A stretch of DNA of 64,000 nucleotides from Siderastrea radians. Taxonomy: Eukaryota > Cnidaria > Anthozoa > Scleractinia > Rhizangiidae. Location of the stretch: positions 34,075,307 through 34,139,306 of the forward strand of contig OZ024896.1 in NCBI GenBank assembly GCA_964017195.1, read 5' to 3'. The position numbers and the translations under genes are program-made. A model generated the notes under the pieces. It ran no database searches. It saw only the letters and a program-made list of their open reading frames with translations, and was not told the DNA's origin. Shown piece by piece: positions 48,464-60,400 of this stretch. Every line of letters begins with the position of its first letter. Positions within the stretch are counted from its first letter, which is position 1.

Positions 48464-51400
48464 CTACAATGAAAGTTAAAGAGAACACAATGCGCTTATC
48501 AATGTTTAATGCAAAGGGGCATTGGGGAACCTGGACCCCAAGTAGAGGAGGGGCATTTGAGCTGTGGTAAGCTTTTGTCCAAACAAATGGAACAAGTCAT
48601 TCTCCTCATTTTGCGTGATTATTTTCCTTTAAGCACATACTGCATCTACACTGGTGGTGAATTTGACACTCAAATGCCCGAGGGAAGGGATAGAATACTA
48701 AATAAAACACGACACACCCCACATCTGTCTGTGACCCCCGACCCCAACCCCTACTTGGGTTTTGTTGCATAAACCACAGCTTTAGCAATTTCATTAAGTC
48801 CTTTAAATCGTTTCATCCATCCTAATTAACAATGCTAAAAGAATGTGAATAAGATAGTCAGATGGATTTTACAATCAGTTGAGATTTTGCAGTTGATAGC
48901 TAAAATCGTGAAAATGTGCGTGCCTGTCAGGATCCCTTTTGTCTAATTCTTCCCTGACTAAGTTAGTCCATAAAATACACGTAAACTGACAATATACGAT
49001 ATGTACTACAAGCCCATAACCCGAGGCTCTCATTTCGTCCAACGGCGTTTTCACAGTTTGAATTGTTTTTACATAATTTTTTTCCGCCCTTTGGATACGC
49101 TCGGGAGCCTCCGGGTGATCCTGTGTCTTCTAAAAATAGAAAAATTGAAGTAGTATGTACCCTCCAGGTAATGGGCTCCTCCTGTACCTACGTACCAAGA
49201 TGTTCTCGAGTTTAAGGTCTCTGTGGACAATTCCCTGTTCATGAATGTAGGCCAGTGCATCGGTGATCCCTTCTACCCATCGAAATGCCTCTCTGACGAC
49301 ACCAGGGTCGTCGGTTTTTCCAGGAACGGACTCCGGGTGTTTAAAGATACGACTCCCCAAGTTTCCTTTGCACTTTTCCATGACCAAGATCATTCGAACG
49401 CTGTCTCGGTCTTTTTCCTTTAGCAGTGATGTGCCATAAACCTTAACAACGTTAGGGTGGTCTAGTTTTCTGATGATCAAGAGCAAGCAAAATAAACGAA
49501 CTATGTCTAACCAGGTACAAATGGTATGAAATACCAAAGTAAACATGTGTTTTAATCGTGAGATATTACCCAAAAGTGATTCATCTAGGTTGCGGTGATA
49601 TTAACAATACATAAACGTTTAATCAGACAACCTCAGTGCTCTCGGAAAAATAAGATCCTATCCATTGAGGTTGACTCAAAATAGTTCTTTTGGCTACTCT
49701 ATTAGATTTACTTGAAGTCCCTCGTTTTGTTTGTCTCGGCTGAGAGGCGCTGCTCAGTCTGTCGGCTGATTTGTGCATCGTACAGCTACTCGTGCTTCTT
49801 GTTCCCGTGATACATACCTCTATTTCCCAAAATACTGCACAAGCTTTCCACTTGTGCAATTCGAGCATCAGAACTTGCTCATCGCGGTAATGTTTGACAT
49901 GTTTGGATCAAGGCTAAGGATTGTCCGGCGCTTTGAGAACATTATAAAGGAACAACCCCTAACAGACACAATTCAGTCCAAAATAAAATTCTTTGGACAA
50001 AATTTTCCAAGAAGAATTCAGTCAGTGAGTAGCATACTCCCAATTGAAAAAACGTTGTCGGGTAAAAAGCATAAATCATTGACAATGCGACCCAATGCTG
50101 CTCTGGGAAGCATGAAAACTTGTCTCTATTCTTAGACACGTGCAGATCATAATAACGCAGCATGCCTTAATTTACTCTTTCAACTGTCTTTGAAAGAAAA
50201 TATTTTGAATATCAAGAAACGAAACCCAAGAACAAACTTGCCCTGCCATCTTCCCAGAGTTCAAATGTGTCACTTTGTCCATCGTTTATACTTTTCACCC
50301 GACAACGTTTTTTCAAACGGGTGTAAACAAAACGTGAAAGCACACGACGATTTGTGCGTGCACTATCATTTAATTTGCTTCCTCAAAATTTTTCAAGCAG
50401 AATTTTGTTACTTTCAAATTTTCCCGGTAATTTTCATTGTTTCTTTGTTTGCTAGTTTTTCGCACATAAATTTTGACCTAGCTTAAGTATGATACTCAAG
50501 TTTCAAAAAGCGGTGTTTAACTTTCCGCTAACGTCCCTATGCAAAACTAAAAATAAACCTCACTGTTTAACTTTCGGTGATCTGATATTACCGTATTCAA
50601 GATGGTCACTTGCTCTACTGAAGGCAACAGCTACAACTTCTACTGGTGTCCCTATGAAACTACTTCTTTGGATCCCCTTCTTTTCAGGAGTAAATGTAAT
50701 GTTAATTTCAACCTTTAATTAGGATTCAAAATTCTTGCTTCATGAAAACAAAAATATCTTTACAGCCACCTCATGACCAATGTCTTACGATTACATTATG
50801 GCTAATCTTATTGAAAAACACTCCGAACTAATCAGAGAAGTTTTCTCACCTCAACGTTTCCACCTCCATAATACTGCAAGCATTTTGGTCATCAAGCACG
50901 TCACTAAAGGCCTTCAATGCCACTGTTTTGGTTTGTCCATTTTTCCTCAGTGTTCCTTGATAAACAGCACCAAACGCGCCACAGCCAAGGCGGGAAGGTG
51001 CATCCTCTTTCCAGGCTAACTCTCCATCACTGATGTCAGGAGAACGGACTTCTTTTATTCCAAACACCACCAGTTGTCCTCTCAGGCGAGACCCTTCATT
51101 CATTATCGGCCGAAAGAGATCCTGTGTTTCTCTCTGTGTGAAAGATTGTAGCTTGAGGTCTTCATACAACATCTTGTCCGCCTGAATCAGCTCTGTAATA
51201 TGGGACTCAATTTGATTTAGGCCGAGCACCGCCGGTTTAAAAAGTTTCCATACCGCAACCCTAAGTGAGCTTTTGTACATATTCCTGAAGATATGGCCTA
51301 AGACTTGGGTCATCAGCTCATTCTTCCCTTGTCTTAACCGAATTATATCAAAGTTGCTCGTAACAAAGAAAAAAGTCAGACGAAAAAGTAAGGAAACATT

Positions 51401-54400
51401 TTCTGCTAAAGACTTTCTTTTTTCTACGAAACCGTCAGGTCTGTCAGCTGTGGCAGCGTCTCGGAGATTTCGCAGCTCCCCTTCAACAAAATTGCAACGC
51501 TGCTGAAAGTGTTGTAAAACGTCCTGACAAGCATTTGTACACACCTTGTTATCTTCTTCCCATTCATCTATGAATTCTAATGTTGTGTAGCGTGTCTTAG
51601 TTTCTTCAGAAGAGAGATATTCGAAGAGTTGTTGCACAGCATCATCGACACGGTCGTTCAAATATTTGCGAAGATCTGCTATCACTTGGTCTTGTTGTTT
51701 TTCAATTGTCTCCAAGCGGTGCAGTATCTGCGTCATGTTTTGGTTGGCCTTTTCACGATCCCTCGAAGCCTTCATCACAAACGCCTTTGCTTGGAAGACT
51801 ATCCGCTTAAGAATATATCATCAAGCCATCTAAAACAAGAAAACACATCATACAAAAGATGTTAACAGGCCTATCCAATTTTTACTTTTAAGGACTTGCT
51901 CAGACTGACATGCCCTTTGCAGACCCATCCCTCTTTTAAGAAGTCATGAAGGTACTTTAAAGGTATTCTTTTGCTTCTGTAATGTGCCATTGGTTCACAA
52001 TGATCTTTTTCACGGTAGGCATGGATGGCTGTATTACGGTAATGCTTTTTGGCCTGCTTGGTGAGAAAAGGTGTAGCACAAGATAGCTCAAAAACCACTT
52101 TGATTTAAATCCAACACATACTGTACACTAATACTTACGCCCAGTGAAATTCCAGTCTGGCTTCAATGCTTGTTAAGATTACAGTCTTCATACTATTCAT
52201 CACAGAACAAAAGCCTTCGGCGATGAAATCGCACTTTTGAAGTACATTGGCATCCTTAGTTGACATATAGATGATCTGTGACTCTGGGTCAAGGCCTGGC
52301 CAACACTTCTGTAGTTCTCTGGTCACATGATTCTTGACTGCTTTTTTGTCTTTCCCGGGCACAGCGTCCCATTTGTTGCCCACAAACAAAGCGCACTTAG
52401 ACAGGAAAAGCTCTAGTGAACTACAACCCTGGTCTCCAAGGGACACTTCCCTTACTTCTTGTAACATTTTTTTAAGCTGAAAATAAAGAAGAACGTGAAC
52501 AGCGTTTGCCACATCGGCTTCGGTTCTTTTACAACTGATACTAAGGGCTAGATATCCAAACAAATGCATTTTAAACACTTGCTTTGCATGGTTTGAAAAA
52601 CTTGAACTGTTTTTTCAACCGGTTTCAAATAACACCGAAGCCAATTGTGAGTCGCTTGCTCGCGTTTTCCCGTGCTTGGCGTCAGTTGCATGTATTTGCT
52701 TGGTTTTTATTGGATCTCTGGGTCGGTTAAGACTCGTCAGAGTAATTATTACTTCAGCTTTGGTCTCACGGTACTCTGGAAACTGATTAAAAAGTTTAAC
52801 GGTAGGCCTATAATAAGTCTATCTTATACGAACGCACAATTTTCCGACATTTGGTATCTTTTCGTTGTCACCGCTTCAAACGCTTGTGCCCAAAAGGGTC
52901 ATACTTTACAGGAACAAAACTTTCGTAGGACACAGAGTTGGAAATACATGTAAACTTTTTTTTCCAGGAAACCATGGCCACGAGAGCACTATCGATAATT
53001 GATCGAAATGACCAGTATCGTTCAACACCCACACTCACTCTATCTTTCTGAACTCCCCCAGCGTTTGCACAGTTGATGCCATAGATGAAAGCAAAGGCCT
53101 CAGGCAGGTACTGTACAACCATCTCATCCATCTCATCAGATTCTCCAACTCCAGGAATGTCAACAATGACTATACCTTTCTGAGGTAAAGGATTAACATG
53201 GAATACTAAATGTATTTTTGATGGCATATTGACCTTACTTAAAAATTACGGCCGTTGAATTTGTCACTTAGAAGAATATTTCATAGAAAGAATCTTATTA
53301 ACTCGAGGTAAAAATTAGGTCGCAGTAGTCAATGTGTATGGTTTTAAGGCCATAGCATGATTTGTTAACTTTCGTCCAAACCGGTGTGGCGGGGAGGGGG
53401 GACAAGGGTTATTTTCCCATACAAATTACCTTAGTCATTGTATATTATAATGACAACTTTTACATAGAGTTTCAAAAACTTAGGACTCCTTTTCAGGGCA
53501 TCTCTTTTGTCAACATCTTATGAGATGTATATGATATACTTTGCGCCCTCAGAGAACCTTTCATGTTAAGCGCAGTACATGAAGACCTTTATCAACTCAA
53601 TCTAGAAATCAACTCAATCTCATTTGGAATATGGTTACGACAGTCCTTTATCATAAACCAATCATAGATTTCTAAAAAAAAGATTAAATGGGATACGCTG
53701 GGTATTTTCTCATCTTCAGCTAACTCTCAACATGGTCATCGACCACTCCTGTTGCGCGTTATTTTTTACCAGTCCATTCAAACATAATTTCCAAGACCAT
53801 TCATTTTTTCAACTACGTTAATTTCCTTGTCGATGAAAAGACCCCTGCCCTAGATGAGAAACACAAAGTTTCCAGGACAACATATTGTGATGCTTTTTTT
53901 GGCACGATATCACTGAATTCGATTCAAACCACGCCGAGCAATGAAAGCTTTCAAGGACATTATTAATAACGACGACAACAGCAGAATTGAACACAAGCTA
54001 GCTGAATTCCTCCCTACCAGGCAGACCATGACTGCTCTTAACTCAGCAAATAATTAATGGCTATATTATTTCATCTACAATTAAGGTAGCTTGCAGACGC
54101 ACCACTTGCCGTCCACTTGAAAATACCCCTTTACGTTATCCTTCCTGGCCTTTCAAATAAAACTTTCAATTATCTTTTCAAATCTTTAAAATCTACCTGC
54201 AAAAGACTGTGTGGCCAAAAGAGTTCAATCTTCTTGGAAATCGAGCCTTTATCGCGGTCATTCTCCATGTAGACATAAGGCAAGATCTGGTCGTGGTAGC
54301 TTTTTTGAGATGGTCCCCTCGGCTCTTCAAGTAAGACGGTCTTTGTCGCCTCTCCGGTTTCAGGGTCCTTGTCTTTAAAGTGGGCCACAATCTTACGTTC

Positions 54401-57400
54401 CTCAGGCTTTCCATACTTCAGCTGGCAAATGGTGGATGTTGTGCTGAGATGAGAATATGGCAGAAGCTCTTCTCCAAGAATAAGATTAATCAAGCTGCTT
54501 TTCCCAGAGCTTGTCTCCCCTAAAATAAACCAAAAATAGCATGTGTTAATTCCTCCACAGTTTTCCATCGAGGCTAGAAATGAGATATTCCAGTTAAACA
54601 CTTGGAAAACATCATACCTGTTATCGAGCTAAACATCGTGAAAGATGATGAACTGGAACTTACGCGAAATTACTGTTGTAATTTCTGTTAAACACGTTCT
54701 GGGCCCCTCCCCCCCCTCCCACCTCTCCTCTACCCACGCCCCAGACAATGGATGGCAGACTGGATAGTAAGGAGTACACTTCATCGCTACACGACAGGCT
54801 TAAGTCTAACTTGCTCCGCTACTTTCACATTAAATTTCTGTTTTATTTCCCCTCTGACCTGCAGTGAACCGCTGATTAAACAGTAGTATTTCTGTCGAGG
54901 AACAACCGGCTGATAGTTGCCCACGGAAATGTAACGTTATCAAAGCAAATATTAGCCAGTTTGAAGAATATCGTGGATAATAACCAAGCCTTAGTATATT
55001 TGTTTTCTTAAGGGACCGGTCAATAAGTATAGGGGGGGGGGAGGTGGGCCGGAGCACGGTGGGGGTGGGTCACCTCGTTTTCAGCCTTCCCAATGGGGTG
55101 GGTCAGGCTATTTTGAACCTCACAAAGGGGTGGGTCATCATATTTTAAGCCTTTGTACATTGAAATACTGCAAACTCCCAAAGCCTTCTATTAGCCTAGG
55201 GCAGGGGGGGCTGGCAGCTACCTTTGATCTTGCCGCTTTTGGCCTCTACATGATTGCCCCAGCAAAGAAATCTGTTAATCATTCGAAACCCCTAACGAGC
55301 ATGCGCGAAGTGCAAGGAACTCGCGCGCGAACTACTCGAGAATATGTCCTTTTTGTTCGTGGTTACTCGATTGTGGAAAAGGAATTCGTTTTTTGTTATT
55401 GTTTATTTGCTGTTAGCATTTTTTGCGACAGTACAGAGTTTGAATACCACATTTCTTTAAATTCTGAATCTGTGTACACTCCTGCTGTGTATAATGTCAA
55501 GAACATGAGCTGTGATGTTTGTGTTACCGAAAATAACGCTCGCCGTGTCAACAGCCACTTGACCTGGGAAATGGCATTAAAGTTGCAGCTTTCGACCTTC
55601 CATTTCGATCCATTTCTGTCTCTGAGACCATCAAAATCGATGGAATGAAGGACCAGCTTTATTTTAGGTTAGTAGAGCAGTCAATATTGAATATGCAAGT
55701 GACAAGTTTCGGCCTGAGATTTTCCTAGTTGAGCGTGTTGAACAATACCCTGCGAGCAGAGGCCCTTCGATCTTCCTAGATAAGTCGGGAAGAGGAAGGG
55801 ACCTCTGCCAGCCGCCGCGACTTTCTTTGATTTGCCCCTCATCCACCGAAACGGACGAGTCAGTCCGGTTTGAAACCTGTATTTCCCGTTTTTGCTCAGT
55901 GCGCATGTGCCTTGTTAGAAATTGCTGACTAAATACGCGCCCACGGTACGTTCGGTGCGCTCGTGAAGTTCACAGCAGCGGACGTTTCTCTTTCGAAAGA
56001 TGTCTTCGATAAAGCCGTGAAAAGTGCACTGGGAAGAGTGAATACTCATGGAATAAGCAATCTCACACAACACCAGTCGAAGGCCTTGCTTTATTTTCTG
56101 TGTGGTAAAGATTCTTTTGTCTGTTTGCCAACCGGCCATGGCAAACCGCTAATTTACTAACTGGAACAAAAGAATCTGGGTTGCGGTTGCTTTCGGACCA
56201 AAAAATTTTACTTCTGGATTGAGCGGGAATCGATGCGAAGGGCTACGCGAATGAGCACTTAAACGCTTATTTTTATGGCGAACTGACATTTATCTTGGTC
56301 AACGGCGAGACAAGGAAACGGCAAGAGAAACAATTATTTGCCGACTGGATTATTTGCCGACTGGCGGCCGGTATTTTGAAGACGAAACGGTCTCAGTACA
56401 AAATATAATTTACCGCATGACGGCCGAGAAGTTTAAATACGAAACAAACACGACACAAATGCGTTTGGTTAAATGAAAGCCGAGAATGTTGAGGACGAAA
56501 GAGTCTCAACACGAAAGTACTTCTGAATGACAGGGACAAAAAGAGGGACAAAACAAAATAAATATCTCGAAGACCAAGATTTCTATGCGAGCTTTCCGTT
56601 GTCACAGTGATATGTGTATCCCCGTGATATGTGTATCCCCGTACACATATCACTAGTGATATGTGTATCCCGGGTAGGGATACACAAAACACTGAAGCTG
56701 AGTATCCCGGCCTTCAAACATCGGGCAACACATGAATAAAATGGCGGCTCGAGAGGGGAACAAGAGATTGTTTTGTTATTAGTTCTTCAACACTGTAACC
56801 AGTACTTTGTGAAGGAATCTACGAAGGAATCTATGTATCCCCTCGGTTTCTGTCTGTTTAACCAGGTTTAGGTTCTCCCGCTAAACAAAATTGCTATAAT
56901 TGCGATCGTTTGACACAACTGGTAACACAACTGCGTCAGATAGAGACAAACGGATGCGAATGTTGAGGCTTAGTGTGGTCCACATGGTGGGATACACATA
57001 TCACTGAACCAGCGCAGTGATATATGTATCCCCTCGATTTCTGTCTGTTTAGCCAGGTTTGCGTTCTCCTGCTAAAAAGGAAGGGCCGCAATTGCAATCA
57101 TTTGACACAACTAGTAACACAACTGTGTCAGATAGAGAGATAGAGACAAACGGAGGCGAATGTTGTCCGCATTGAGGTCCGCGCTAACAGCTTAGTGATT
57201 TCTGTTGTGATGTCGGTTCGTTGCTGTTGTGCGGATTATCATACCTATTATTCTCTTGGTTCAATAAAAAGTGCATCGAAAGCTTGAGCTTTTATACAAC
57301 GGTACAGCATGTAAACAGTAAAGTATATGCATTGAAGACAAGAGCTTCCATGCGTTCAAAAATCTCGTGCCCTTTCTTTGTTTCAGTTGAAAGGGAATGA

Positions 57401-60400
57401 TACAAATATTCTGTAAAAAGAAAATGACAAAAACAAAACAGGCACTTGTTTGGAGGGGAGGGGGGTAGGGGATACACATATCACTGGCAGCCATATTGGA
57501 GGGGATACACATATCACTAGTGATATGTGTACGGGGATACACATATCACTGTGACACCGTGACTCGCTAATTGGAAATCACTGGACTGTAACAACATGTT
57601 GACAGTCGACAAATCGCAGTTTCTTGATCAGCAAAAATATTTCGAGGCTGACAAGTTTTCAAACTGTGACATAAATTCGAACAGAATTATTCTCAGCCTT
57701 ACGGTTTAATTAAAGCTTTCCTCAAATCTCTCGTGTTTATTAAATACGACCGAAGTCAGAATAGTTTGTTGTGGACGCGGCTGTCATTCAGTAAACATGT
57801 CAATTGAGGCGAGGCCGACAAGGCTCGGTTACATTTGAATTTAGCGCATGCTCAACAGGGAAAGTCGCGGCGGCTGGCAGAGGTCCCTTCCTCTTCCCGA
57901 CTTATCTAGGAAGATCGAAAAGCCTCTGCTCGCAGGGTAGTTGAACAATATGACTAGCTCAAATTATAACTATATTCTAGCGGATGATTGTGGATTTCGT
58001 CGTCTCAGGAAGATTTATAAGGATCTTTATACTGTGGAAACTGTGGAATCTTCCAGCAAACAAAGTGAAAAGAGGAGATTTCGATTGCGATTCTTCTTTA
58101 AGTCTGTTTCACAACTGAAGGTACAAAATCGAATGCGAAGGCTCAGAATGTATTAAAAATGGACTTGAACTTTATACATGCATTAAACAAATACTTGTCT
58201 CAAGTTTTATGCATCTTATTTACAGCTGTAAGCATAATTACGTATAAAACATCACGTTTATTTTATGGAATTTTTCTTATTTTGGCTTGAATGTTTCTTG
58301 GCGGCAGTTATTCCTGCAAATATATTGGTTAGTTTTCAGTTTAAAGTGCAGTTACAAGAAAAACAGCTTTAAGAACATTTTAGATGATAGAATTTTGCCA
58401 CTGGAAAGGATAGCTTATAAAGGACAACCAACAAAGAAGAATGCTTACCCTTACAAATGGAGCTACCTGAGGTTTGCTTGTTTTGATAGGAGAACTTAAA
58501 GAATTGGCAAAGTAAATACACCTAGGTTTAGGAAACCTCCCTTCCATATATTGTATTGTACTGATGTGCTAAGTTAAATTCAATGGAAAATGCAATTAAA
58601 GGGGCTTTGTCACGGTATTTTCATTCATTTTTCTGATCTAACAAAATTCCTTTCACATTGAAGGAAACCTTAAAATAATAGTTTCCCAAGGTAGAAAAAC
58701 CCCAAAGAAGTAATGATAAGCCAAAACTAAACAACGGTGGTTAAGACTGAAGGAGATTAAGATGGATTACAAATGACAAACTTGAAAAAACTTGCCAATT
58801 TTTTCAAGATGCATTATCCATGACGTAGCTCCTTTAACTATCACATTTCCAGGCATTTTCCCACATTATGCATGCAACTGTCCAATGAGAAGGATTATAA
58901 GCACTTGCTAGGGACATTTGAAAAGATTGAAGGATTTGAAATTATATGATTTTTTGTCTTTTGCCTGTAGCCTGTACAAGAAGCTTAATTCAAGGGAAAG
59001 ACATTCAGGCCCTTATTCTTAAGTGTCAGTGAAAAATTTGTAGTCTGAGTTCAGTAACACCAGGTGAACTATGCAATAACGGAGTTTTAGGACAATGTAA
59101 AAGTTCTAAACTGCCCCTTCTGTTAAAAGAACAATTGACTTCTGCTCACACCCTTTCAGACATTTGTACTTCTGATGAGGAAACAGTTCCAAATGCCAGG
59201 GAGAATTTTTATTGAAGATGGATACATATGAAAAGAAAAATCATGTGTGAACTGCAGAATTTTACCGATAAGGTAGGGGAAAACAGATCAAAACAGTGTT
59301 GTATTGCTGGGTGTCAAAATGAGGCTGGCATTCATTCAGTAACTCGTACAAAGGAAATATGAAATAACCCCGGAACGGCTAATCAACCGTCGTTGCTCTA
59401 AGTGTGCAACAGTCATTTTGAAGTGTTTCAGAAAATTAAGGATTGACATAGCTGTCCATACATATGTCATCAGTCAAAGTCCCTGCACAACCAAAACCTT
59501 TGCCCAAAAACATATTTATCAACATGCATCTTGGATAACCCTGACAACTGCCAGATCCAAAGTGATGGTGTGTTTGCCAGGCTATCTCTGCTTTACAGAC
59601 AGTCATAACCTTTACAAATTCCACCCCCGAATGATTGTTTTGTTTGCAAAAGCTGTTCAACATCAATATTGCACTGTCAAGAACAATTCAAGTCCCTTCA
59701 GAATTAAAATGCCAATTTTCCACAAACCCATTCATGATGAAATATATGAAGCCATGGTCGCCAGGTTAATAATTATGTGAAATGATTGGCTGGAGTATTG
59801 CTGTCAGTTAAGCAACGTGCCTCCTTAAACTTTCAGTTCTCACCCCAGAAACAAAATCTAAATGAAAAATTATTTCACCTTTTTCACCAAAATAATGAGC
59901 TTTTTTATCAGGTATACCTAGTCAGTATCTGTGACTCACTTGGCAAAGTTAAAGAACAAAGTGTTGTAAGCATCGCCTCTCATCGTTTCACTACTTAAGG
60001 ATTTTAGAGAACTGGACATGAAAAAATCTCTTGTGGACTGTATGGTAGTAACATAACTTGGGCAAAACAGAAAATAATTTGGATCAACAAAACCTCCACA
60101 ATTAATTGTTGACTCCTCCTGGGTAGTTCCTATAAAGAAAGAAACATCTACAGTGTATGTAAATGAAACAACGACAAAGTCTCGAGCGACAATTCTTAGT
60201 GAAAGAGAATCTGGCCGCTGTGAAATGTGTCAGAAAATGCTTCAAAACTTGTTGTAAAATCAGCACCAAAAAAAAGCAGAAAGGGCAACCAAATCAGACA
60301 GAAAAAGGTACAAAAAAAGCGATTGAAACCTTCCCTTGAATGTTTTAACTTGGAATAACCGACATAATGCTGGATGAACACAAACGCGCGCACGCCAAAT

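Larger units (their letters stand above)
55746..57939. mobile_element. 2.2-kb nested TIR element with 9-bp target-site duplication
   Basis: Ends TACCCTGCGAGCAGAGG... and the inverted ...CCTCTGCTCGCAGGGTA; the arms match for about 85 bp (GATCTTCCTAGATAAGTCGG, GGGACCTCTGCCAGCCGCCG). GTTGAACAA flanks both sides (55737-55745 and 57940-57948). It contains the RecQ-like helicase fragment and a further insertion at 56600-57555. Confidence 0.85.

Noticed and set aside
51871..52098. Minus-strand ORF between GTPase and kinase exons as an extra exon
   Set aside because: No suitable acceptor/donor pair keeps phase with the neighbours, and it does not repair the frameshift at 51812.
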